Shown here piece after piece: positions 10,079 through 21,300 of a stretch of DNA of 64,000 nt (positions are counted from its first letter, which is position 1; each line of letters begins with the position of its first letter). Source of the DNA: Rhytidiadelphus loreus (Eukaryota > Streptophyta > Bryopsida > Hypnales > Hylocomiaceae); the NCBI GenBank assembly GCA_947034895.1, contig OX344764.1, positions 74,133,348 to 74,197,347 of the forward strand, given 5' to 3'. Under the pieces are notes generated by a model. It made no database searches and was not told the origin of the DNA. It saw only the letters and a list, made by a program, of their open reading frames with translations. Position numbers and translations under genes: made by a program.

Positions 10079-13000
10079 TATAGATTGCTATTTTGAAGAA
10101 GTAACTTCACTTCATTGAAGCTTAGACTTGGAGCATGGATGTACTTGTCATCTTCAGAATTGGCTTTGCATACAAATCTAAAGACGTAATACAGATGCTT
10201 GCAATTCACCTATGATTTCCTGCTACCAAGTGCAGCTAAACTCATAGTAACAAAGTCTTCACAAGTACAAGTAGGGAAGTCTGAAATTGTAACCCGATAT
10301 ACCTTTTGGTGGGGAAAGATACCTGACATTAAAGTTATGACTCGCCCATATCTAGAGTATAGAATGACAACTACATATTGAATGACAACTTTCAAATTTC
10401 GTGCTGTCTCCCACTTGTTACGGTGGTCAACTGTAGGTGCATTAGGGTTACGCCTGATGGTCCTCCCCAATCGCTTCGTGGGATGCACATTAGAGTCAGA
10501 TGGTTGCATATCTACATCCAGTTGTGGTGGACAAAGAGAAGACACACCTTTCTCTACGTTGTCTTCATTAAAAAGGTGGAATGCTACATTCCCTACCTCT
10601 TCAGTTTGTAGTTGAAACCCTGCTTCCTCTAAGAAAGAATCTCTGATTTGGTGAGATGTGTTCCCTTTGCTACGGGCCATACATTTGGAGGAGCGGGCCA
10701 ATCATGAACCCATTTCACCTTAGATCCTCCTACACAACGGTGAAGGTCATCTGCACAGAACCAGAAATCAAAGTTGATGATGGCTTTTGTACCGTATTCA
10801 GTCATGCGGCCATTGTAGGTAGGTGTTGCCGTTCCACTCTTTTTTGATATATTTATCTTAGCACCGCATTTCTTCTTCATCCCAACTTAAACGGCATGAC
10901 AAGTCTTTCCTTCTTTCTTACACCTTGCAATGTGCCACAGAGAAGGATTACAATCGGTTTCAAAAACCTTGATAGCATGTGGACATGCCAAGCTTGGTTC
11001 ACCTTCATCTCTCACAATTGGCATTGATGCGTTTGCTTCTTTCCTTGCTCTAATTGAACGAGTCTGAACCATTGGTGTAGAGAAGTTAACTGTATCGTGG
11101 CGGTGAGAATCACTGTCCGCCCCTGGTAGGAGATCTAATTTGCGCTTCGTGGATCCAAAAAGTTCTTTGCCTTCCAAATGTGGGACCCGCGTAGCGAATA
11201 ACTGGGCACTAGGAAGTTTGGCAACAATCTCAGCAAACTTAGCTGGATTCTGGCTTCGTCTTGCAGCTCGAAGGCGAAGTTCGTCCAAGTTGGGGCCAGT
11301 GCCAGATGCATATCCTTGAAGGTACGCCCAATAGTTGGTAGATTGTTGAATAGCTCGCATCATGTCATCTGTAGTAGCAATGTACAAGCAAGTACCTCTC
11401 TTTCCGGACATTTGCAACCATTTGTTGTGCACTGTTTCTACTGGTTGCAAGAAGGCATTTCTGCTAGTTCCTCCAAGCTCAAGTTCTGTAGCACAACAAA
11501 CGTTTCAAAACTAGGTTCTGAAATGCCTATTATTGAATTCAAAACTAAATGACAACATGTCTAATTTGTACATTGCTAGAGTTTTGTGAAGAAGTCATTA
11601 GATTTCAAAGACATGAATTTCTAGCTCTTAAGGCATTTGTTCTTTGAATACAATTTAGGTTGTTAGTCTAAAATGTAGGAAAACTGAAGAAGCATATAAC
11701 TTACCAACTCTAGAAATCCACCCCACTGTTGATAGCGAAAGTGCCAAAAACCAAGCCAATCATCAAGAGCTCGGAGAGAATCTTCGGATGCAGCCCTTGA
11801 AGAGTGCAACCATCCCTTAATTGCAAGGTATCTTTCTTCAGCTTTGGTCATTGTTTAGCATCTTTGTATTAACACGATATTCATTATTTTGGGAGTTTTC
11901 CTATCTCCCAATTTCGGTAGGTTTGCGCTGAACTGCATACTCCCAAAATCATGGAATTCTCCCAAAATAACGAATATCGTGTTTATTGTTTACAAAGCCT
12001 TTTGTGAGTTTCTTGGAACTCAGGTTGAATGTGCTTTTCAGTGTGTCTATTTAGTGATGTCGTCCAATGAAGTAAACATGAGCGCTCCCGATCTTGCATA
12101 GGCTCTTGTTTGTTGCCGCTCCCATACACGACACGAACAGCATGCCAATTGGCCATTGCGTTGTCAGCCATGAAGCCCTTAAAATTTGGAGATGGAATAC
12201 CGTGGCGTGCCATAACAGAATTGAGAGATCTCCACATCTGCTCTTGTGACAACGCATCTTCACTCATCATGTCACAAACACAAATGGTGAGAACTCGACA
12301 AAACTCAGCATCATAGACATGTGCAGCCATTGTTGTCCATCCCTTCACCCTTTTTACATGGTCAAACATGCACCAAGATGATTGTAAATCTCCACCCGGC
12401 TGCATTCTCTTCACAAGATCCACTCCACTTGCTGGACCTTCTTCAAACATCTTGAAAAGGTGAACCTTTTCTTTACCTTGGCCTGGAAACACACTATCTT
12501 GGATGTAGGAATATGCACTTCTCTTCTTCAAGGATATGATGTTGTCAACAGGTCCTCCACTTGCAGTGTGACGGAAATTGGAGATTGTATTTCGGATACT
12601 TGGTGAACTGAGTATTCGAAACTTTTCCATCACTGCTTCTAGTGCCTGACCTTTGAGAGGCTTTGGCTCGCCCCCCAATTCTTCATTCTGAAACAACTCA
12701 GATGCAAGGAACTCTTTGCTAGCAGCAAGACTTATGGTTGAATTAGTGGCAGACGGTGTTTTATAAACTTCCTGACTTATCAAAGATGTTGTCCGCTCAA
12801 CAGATGCACGACAAACACCCCTTCCAACAGGATGTTTGTGATAGCCAACATGGATACAAGCTCTTCCAGAACCATTAGAATTGAAGACCCTATACATGCG
12901 ACAAGGGCATAATGACTTGCAAGAAGAGGACACTTTGTAGATTCGACATAGAATAGTGGATTTTGTAGGTGATTCATTCCCTACAACAAAGATGACAGGT

Positions 13001-13946
13001 GATGACCCCTCCCACTCACTCTCATTTTTGTCTCCACCACGTCGCACTTTAGGGCAATCTAAATTCTCGCATATTAGATGTCCAATACAAAAAGAATAGC
13101 GAAACTTCAGACCGAAGTCATTAGCAATATTTGTAGTGTGTGTGTGTGTGTCCACATGTGTCCATCAAACCTACGATCCATGCCTTCTAATAAACGACCT
13201 ACGGTCGAGGAGGATTGCAATCTGGACAAACCAGCAGAGGAAGATGACGGAGACGAAAGAGGAGGCAATTCAAAAAGTACATCTCCATTGAATGATTGTG
13301 GAAGATGAGGGACAGACTCAACTCGAAGTTCATCTAGGTTCAAGAACTTCAACTCATTCCGGATGCGTGGACGACTCTGCATATCCTTGAGGCACTGAAA
13401 GATGCTATGAACTTGCATTGAATTTAGTGTACCTAATGACGGCAAAGTACTACCATGAACATCTTGATTCATCACCAAAATAGTATCTTCGTCGAACTCG
13501 GGTATAGGAGACAACTTTCCAACTACTTCACTAACCAAAACAACGTCGTCATTAGAAGACTCGCTAAGATCGATATAGATAGGATCCAAAGGCTCTACTT
13601 TGACAGAACTTCCCAAAGGCATCTGCGCTGTAGACGTTACAGATTCAAGTGTGACAACATTAGGTGACATTGACCTTGCAATACTTGGGGTCCCGAATGC
13701 ATGGTACTTGTCAGAGGAGAGTCTCCATACATCTCCTTCTTCACTCTTAATCTTCAATTGCATGATAGTTGACACAAGTTGTCCTCCATCAGAATCAAAT
13801 AGCTCCTCTTCCACCCACAAAGACGTCAAGTTGAGGTTGAACCTTATACTAAGAATCAATGCAGATACGCATGCTACACCATCATCGTTGCAAGGAAATG
13901 ATATTGGAATGCTAGACCCATCACCACGAACAAATGCCATGTCCAT
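10079..13946 (-). pseudogene. MULE-type transposase (DDE plus SWIM zinc finger), inactivated copy
   Basis: The gene is read from 13946 down to about 10079. The N-terminal frame (13946-13107) is acidic and Ser-rich. The next frame (13155-11983) carries the catalytic core. Candidate first Asp is in WCMFDHVKRVKGWTT and the second is in FKGFMADNAMANWHAVR, followed by the Cys/His segment RSCLLHWTTSLNRHTEKHI. Candidate introns lie at 11993-11842 and about 11704-11478. The exon from 11477 supplies GGTSRNAFLQPVETVHNKW, with the likely third catalytic residue Glu. A Cys/His-rich stretch follows (CPHAIKVFETDC, HIARCKKEGKTC), then a SWIM finger (CTCEDF, then CKH). Copy-specific lesions are TAA at 10887-10889, a 1-nt loss near 10632 and TAG at 10210-10212. 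A frame change at a (GT)8 tract is shared with copy 2. Confidence 0.82.
11872..11982. mobile_element. 111-bp MITE inside the transposase gene, forming most of a candidate intron
   Basis: The sequence ACACGATATTCATTATTTTG at 11872 is repeated inverted, with one or two differences, at the end (…GAATATCGTGT, 11982). It is flanked by TTA on both sides (11869-11871 and 11983-11985), as in PIF/Harbinger-type MITEs; TATT is an alternative reading. On the minus strand it lies between a donor (T/GTAAAC at 11993) and an acceptor (CAAAG/CT at 11842) whose phases match. It would therefore be removed by splicing. MULE copy 2 has the same insertion at 62135-62245, so it predates the split of the copies. 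Confidence 0.65.
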
Positions 13947-15356
13947 ATAGGCATGTGCATACAGTCTACAAACTTTTACTCATGGTCTTTGCTTGCATGG
14001 TAACATTTAAAAGCTTGTTGATTTGTAGTAGGAGGTAGAAGGCTTTAAAGTAGTTGATTTTGCGAGTAGCCGTTTTTGGCTATTGGCTTTTAGTGATTTG
14101 AAATTCGAATTTGAAAAGGCTTACATTAAAGGATTTCAAATTTGGCCAATGATTGAATTCTTGTATTTGAATTACCATTAGACGATCCTCAGTTAGATTA
14201 TAAATTTTAAATAGTGCCACATGCAAAAGATGGAGGCACATTAAAAGCTAAGAAATGGAGGCTCCCTTATTGTAAGGATGATATGTTCAAATGTAGGAAT
14301 AATTATGAAGTAGGTGAGCGAAGAAGGAATGATCTTAGTAATCGTTGATGTCGTCATAAATAGATGTCCTTCCATTTGATTTGATGAAAATGCATTCATC
14401 AAACTTTGAGAGTGCTATGTATAGGCAAGATGGCAAAGTTGATACCAGATTGAGAAATAGAATTAGTTTCATGCGAGTGTTTTCATTTTGCAGGGATGCC
14501 AAAGGGTTCTTATAGGAAGAGACGTAAGGCAGGTCTTTTGTTTTCTAGTAAGAAGTAGTTAGAGAAATTGAGGATGCTTCGACATTTGCAGAAAGCTAAT
14601 GGAGGTGATATGAGTAGTACTATTCGGACCTTGTCGTATGAAGATGATAGACATATTTAGTGTGGAGATAGTTGTATACAAAGTATAGAAGGAGCGAAGG
14701 TTGCTGAGCTTGATATCGTGGATGAAATGGAAGACAGTGTGTGTCAATCAAGTGTACTAGCAAATATCATGTTGCTTGAAAACATAGAGTTGGTAAGTTA
14801 ATCTATATTTTTGATAGAAGATGAGTCATTAGAAATTTAGAAGGTGAACAATTGAATTTATATGAATTTTTTTTATTAAAGGTGCATTTAGAACAGAATG
14901 TCATTTTGTGTATTTCGAGAAGACGATTCCAATGGTATATAGCATGTAAAAAACGGAGCTTTTTGGAACATTCTACGGCCTAAAAACAAAATCAGCATAT
15001 TGGAATCTTCTCTGAAATCTTCAGAATCAGTAGATTATTTGACCAAATCTTGCCCGCGTAGTTTTTAGAGAAGTTTGCTGATTTTTGTAAAATCACTCGT
15101 GAGTCCAAAAAATTTGGAAAAAATTAGAGTCTGTACTAAGGTTATAATCTATGCATAGAAAAATTTTGGACCCAAAAATCTTCAAGATCAAATATGTTAT
15201 TCAGGAGATTCTCTTGCCCTAAATCTACCAATTTTATACTCTTTTTTTTTTTCTTTCCGTCCAGCGCAACGCACACATCCTAGGGTTTTGCTCTCTTCCA
15301 TACTCTCTTTGTTTTCTTTGTGTGTTGCGTTGTACATTGGTGGATGTTCTTTCACA
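13947..15356. promoter_or_regulatory. Divergent spacer between transposase and cargo gene
   Basis: This 1.4-kb AT-rich stretch separates the transposase start (13946, minus) from the cargo start (15357, plus), so it probably contains both promoters. It also holds the degenerate exon-like segment annotated at 14494-14792. A poly-T tract lies near 15241-15255, about 100 bp before the cargo ATG. No defined promoter motif is certain. Confidence 0.45.
14494..14792 (+). pseudogene. Degenerate exon-like segment, possible remnant of a third MULE gene
   Basis: A plausible acceptor (TTTTGCAG/GG) at 14493 and a donor (AGTTG/GTAAGT) at 14793 bound a stretch that opens with ATG at 14496. It encodes MPKGSYRKRRKAGLLFSSKK, then more coding-like sequence interrupted by two TAG codons. 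The basic start and acidic end (DEMEDSV) look like protein sequence rather than random AT-rich DNA. I recognise no family. It could be an upstream exon of the cargo gene or a separate decayed gene. Confidence 0.4.
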
Positions 15357-18300
15357 ATGAACTTACGAAGTGCAACAATGCAAAAGGTTGGAGAGGCGCC
15401 TCAAGAAGGCAGCGAGGGTGGTGAGGGCGGCAAGGGTTTACCTGATTGCATCGAAGGTGTCCACGCTCTGGAAATCGAAGCCACCGAAACACCACAACAG
15501 GTAACATTTTTTACCCTCTTTGAATACTTCCTAGTGCTATAGCTCATCGCCTCGTTAACGAGGCATCATTTTTGAGTTTTCTTTACTGTTTTTGGGTTCG
15601 CGGAAGTTTAGAAGACATGTTCAAAAAAATTATCTTTTGCTGATTTAGGGTGTAGAAGACCGCCTCGTCAACGAGGTGGCAATTTCAAGTTTTCTACTGT
15701 AGGGTTGCAATCAGCTCCCAAAACATTCAATGACATGTTTCAAATTTTCTTTCAATTGCTGATTTAGGCTGTAGAAGGTCACCTCGTCAACGAGGTGGCA
15801 AATTCAGGTTCTCTATAGTTCTCATTTTTGAATTTAAGCTTGCTCTACATGATGTAGAATTTTTTTTCCAATGACTGATTTTGGTTCTAGAAGACTACCT
15901 CGTCAACGAGGTGACAATTTTAGATTCTTTAGGGTTTTTTATGAACTAGTCAAAGCTTGCTCTACATGTTGTAGAATTTTTTTTTCAAAGGCTGATTTTA
16001 CTTGTAGAAGACCACCTCGTCAATGAGGTGATAATTTCAGATTCTTTAGGGGTTTCATGAACTAGTCAAAGCTTGCTTGAAATGTTGCTGAATTTTTTTC
16101 AAAAGCTGATTTTACTTGTAGAAGACCACCTCGTCAACGAGGTGATAATTTCAGATTCTTTAGGGGTTTCATGAACTAGTCAAAGCTTGCTCTACATGTT
16201 GTAGAATTTTTTTCAAAGGCTGATTTTACTTGTAGAAGACTACCTCGTCAACGAGGTGGTAATTTCAGATTCTTTAGGGTTATGATAAACTACTCAAAGC
16301 TTCCTTGAAATGTTGCTAGATTTTTTGGGACATGGCTGATTTTGCTTGTAGAAGACCACCTCGTCAACGAGGTGATAATTTCAGATTCTTTAGGGTTCTA
16401 GGGAACTAGTCAAAGCTTGCTTGAAATGTTGCTGGATTTTTTTCAAAAGCTGATTTTACTTGTAGAAGACCACCTCGTCAACGAGGTGATAATTTCAGAT
16501 TCTTTACGGTTCTAGGGAACTAGTCAAAGCTTGCTTGAAATGTTGCTGGATTTTTTTCAAAAGCTGATTTTACTTGTAGAAGACCACCTTGTCAACGAGG
16601 TGATAATTTCAGATTCTTTAGGGTTCTAGGGAACTAGTCAAAGCTTGCTTGAAATGTTGCTGGATTTTTTTCAAAGGCTGATTTTACTTGTAGAACACTA
16701 CCTCGTCAACGAGGTGGTAATTTCAGATTCTTTCGGGGTTTCATGAACTAGTCAAAGCTTGCTTAAAATGTTGGTGGATTTTTTGGGACATGGCTGATTT
16801 TGCTTGTAGAAGACCACCTCGTCAACGAGGTGATAATTTCAGATTCTTTAGGGTTCTAGGGAACTAGTCAAAGCTTGCTTGAAATGTTGCTAGATTTTTG
16901 TGGACATGGCTGATTTTGCTTCTACAAGATGGCCTCGTCAACGAAGTGACAATTTGAAATAATCTAGGGTTGTCATCAACTAATCCAAGCTTGCTAAATA
17001 TGTTTCAAATTTTTGTAATGGTTGATTTTGTCTCTAAAATTCCACCTCATCCCACACCTTGTTGATGAAATAGAGCTTCATGGATATTGATGGAGGGCTT
17101 CTCCAAGTGGAAAGATTGGACCTCATCATCAATGATGATTCTCGGCCTACCATTACCATTGCACTGGTAAGATTTGTTTCTAACTCTTTTTGCTTTTATG
17201 CGTTTTTCATTGACTGCTCTTGTTGCACTATTGTGAGTCATTATCCTTTGAGTTTCAATGTAATGCTTTTTACTATTATCTCAATTTTTGGGTTGAATGT
17301 ACCGTTCATTGTAGGCGGATCACATTGTTCATAGTGAAGATATTGATCCAACTTTTGAGGGTCGAACTATGGAGGAGGTGGAACAAGATGTGCGCAATGG
17401 TCAAAAACTTGACTCCAATGCTGTCATCAACAGTATGCTATTCAACGGTGGTGGATCGGGGGATCATGCTTTGATATTCCTTTGTGCAGGATGATAGGAC
17501 TTCCATTAGTTCGCCCCCTCCTTCAGAATCAAGTGAAACGATTGGAGGCCGAGTTTGTCCATGGATACCGACAAGGTGATCGTGTGCTTTATGTGTCTAC
17601 TACAAATGACAAGGGACTATGCAAATTAGTAACCCCGGAGATTGTGGAGACATGGAATGATCATTGGATAGAGGTGAATGACCATTTTGAGGGTTGGTTG
17701 AAGTCTCAACCATCCATCTCACATTTGTCAAACCATATGTTCTTTGTGTGGGATGGCAATCATAGATTGGCAGCTTGGTATGATTACATCAATAGGATGC
17801 ATCGATATGATCGTGAGAAGCATGTACCCGTTGATTGTATGCTTCTGGTATCAGAGGGTCGTACATGCATTCTATTGGAGGCTATGAATGACATCAATTG
17901 GTGAGGTTCAATTTCTATTTCAATTTCTATTTCAATTTTTTTTTTAAACTTCATCACTTCCTTGGGTGTATTGCAGTACTCTATGATTTCAAATTCCTTT
18001 ATCTTACTTTCTATTTTTGTGGCTAATTGTAGGTCTACCGAGCATTCCCATGTCAAGAGCAATTTGGTTCAACAATTGCACAGGATGAGTACTTATGGCA
18101 ACATGAAACTGGAAGAATTTAAAGGTCTTCTAAGCGATGAGGATTACAAAAAATGCGAGAATAGAAAATTCCCAGGTGCTTGGTATCCATTGACATCAAG
18201 CGTCTTCATACAATTTCTTCATTGGGTGAATGTACAATGTTTACAAAAGTTTTTCATTCATTTGCTAAATTTTCTTAAATTTGTTCTACATTGGTTTAAC

Positions 18301-21300
18301 ATTCTTATTTTTCATGTGCAGCAAGAAATTGTTGTTGTTTCAGATGCTGCAATACGAACATACTATGAGAAAACCAAGCCCGAAGACCGAACTCCAAGAG
18401 GAGTACATGATGCCATGACCCTAGCCGCCACTGCAGCTATCAAAGGTTTTCAAACTGAGTTTGATAAACAATCAGCCATTACAAATCCCAAAAATGGCGT
18501 TGGATTTTTGGAAGAGGTATGTAATTTTGATTGCTTGCAAATGAATGAATTGCATGATTTGTATGATTACTTTTGGTGTTGGTTTTCACTATGATTATTT
18601 ATCTTTGAAATTTCAGATCTACTTGCATTACAGCGCCAATGAGAAGTCAGAGATGTCATTGGAAAAACTTCAGAGGATATCTACATGTGTAGTTCAGCCA
18701 CACCACAAGGTTCGTTGGCTTCGTTGGTGGAACTCTAGTGAGACTTCCAGGGAGGGCTTCAGATTTCCTGCCCTTGGTTTCAACACATCAACTTTAGAGA
18801 CTTGGCTCTCTAAGGCTGTTTTTTGGGCTAAGATATATTATGAACCTTCTCTTTCATTCACATGATCAATACTTTCTTTTATAAGCTTCTTTTATAAGCT
18901 TTTATTTGCATTCTTCTTCTATTGTTGTATCATCATATGTTTTACTTGAACAATGTTATATTTACTTTGTTGGAGTTGTTTGTAGTTGGAAGAGGCAGCA
19001 AAAGCAGAATTCACAAGCATCATAAAATTTGAAAATATTATGGTTCAATGGAGTGCCAATGATGAATTGGATACAATTGGAGATTACGTGGAGACATGGC
19101 GTATTGTATTATGGGGTCATGGTTTTTGGTGGCTCTTCAAAAATGATTCTTCATATTCAAGGTCCACTCCTTTCAAAGAGCAAGAGGATACAGATGTTGC
19201 AACAAAAAAGCTTCTATACAGGTAGACCTTTTACTTCAATTTCATTCATTTGTATAAATTTGAATTGCTTACTTCCTTTACAAATTTTTAAAATAATGAC
19301 ACTTGCATCTTCATCATTGCAATGATTTCATTTACTCTATGAATGCAGATATTTCAAACGAGAGTTGGTTCAAAAAGGTGGAATTGAGAGGAGATCCATG
19401 CCCAAACTTTTCAAAGGATGGCTTGACACATCTTTGAAGGGTTGTATGTTCACCTTGACTCAACAGCAGGGGTATTCTATCCAAGAACTTCAAGCTTGTC
19501 CTTGGTACTTGGAGTGTCCAAGGACTTTTGCTCCTGCTCTTGAAGGACTTGAGAAAGAAGCAACCAAAGACCATCCCAAATCAGTCACACAACAAGAGTC
19601 TTTAGATGAAGAAGAGGAGCTTGAGGAGCTTGTACCAGCAAAGAAGGGGCGCAAGCCAAGGGAGAAGAAGATTACAAAGAAGACAAAGAGTGACAATGCC
19701 GCCAAGGATGACACCCCCTCTTCATCTATGCCTACATCTATTGTTGCACCTCCTCTTCCTGTGCCTCGTAGTACAATCGAGGTGATTGACACAGCTCGTT
19801 TGCATTGCCCTCCAACTCTCATGTCTATTACAACAGATATCTTTGCTTCATCTGAATACATTGCCAGATCGACAATTCAACCTGATAGACATGGAATTGA
19901 GCCTCAAGCTCTAATTCTACCATCATCGATTTCTGCAATGCTCAACATCAAGGAGAAGATAGGGAACAATGCACCAACATGGAATGAAATGCTTGATTTT
20001 GCCAAAAAAGTAAGATTTATGCTCCCTAGTCTTATTGAAATTCTTTCTACTTATTTTACAAGTTATAAATATGACATTGCAATTCATTCATACAACTAAA
20101 ATTGTGTTTTTTTATGTTTAGGTTGGAAGGGAGCGGGTGCGAACTCTTGGAGGCAATGAGAAGCCTTCTCCATACTTTGATTTGATTGTTGCAAATATCC
20201 CCGATGGATTACCGGTCCCAAACACCTCAATTTCACCATCTCATATCCCTGCATGGAACATTTTAAATGAAGAAGAGGTTATTGAACCCATCTTTGAGTT
20301 TGCTTCAGAGCACATTCATGATGATGGAGCAATTTTGTTGTTCCATCTAGAGAATGGCAGGGTAAAGGGATTTACACTTGAGCATGCTGATGCATATGGT
20401 TTTCGTCTACTTGATTCATGGACAGGCGTGAATGAGCTAAAGCTTTCCAGTTACAAGAAATCCAAACGTTGGGTAAGTTCTATTGAAATTTCCCTAATGT
20501 TTAGTTTTAAATGTTTGAACCTATTTCTTGCAATTTACATTGTGTTTATCAAGTATTAATTGTGAAACTTGTTTATCCTTGGCAATCGCAACTCTTTCGA
20601 ATCCTTCTTTTTGTACGAAGCAAATGGAAGGAAACATCGGTGGTGTCTAAGTTCTCTATCTATGTGAACCAACAACTTAGCAATGCAAGCACAAACCTTG
20701 AAGAAATTGACCTTCTCCACAACTTCATCTCTTCACAGATTCAACTCATGAATGGTACAGTTCCATAGAGAGGTGCTCATGAGAAGGATCCTTTATTTGT
20801 GCAACTATTGATTGAGGCATTTTCAAAACCTGGCGACGTGGTGCTAGATTGTTATGCATCTACAGGTATGTTCCATTAGCTATCATTTTCTCAACCATCT
20901 TTTAAAAAAATTGTGTGTCACATATTTGTTGCAAATTATAACTAATGACATTCTATTGAATGAACAGGGGCCTCTATTCATACATGCTGCAACATTGGAC
21001 GTCATTTGGTGGCCTTAGAGAGTGATACTAAGATTTATAAAGCTCTTCTCCAACCTTTAAACATTCCTCCTTCCTCTGCCAATGATCAAGTCAAGCGCCC
21101 TATATCTGTAGTGGTGGATGATTCTGATGATGAAGACATTGTGAAGCCTTCTGCAAGGCCCCGAAAGAGACGTTGTTGTAAGTAAGTTGGTTGTTGTTTT
21201 CATGCATGTCTTCATTTTCTTCTATTGTTTGATATCTCAAAATTTTCTTGAACCTTCTAATTGTTTTTTCATTGCATTTTGTAGAGGCAATCTTCTCCGG

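Noticed and set aside
15541..16950. CRISPR-like array
   Set aside because: Units are about 116 bp with conserved spacers, lie in an intron of a plant transposon, and have no cas genes or unique spacers.
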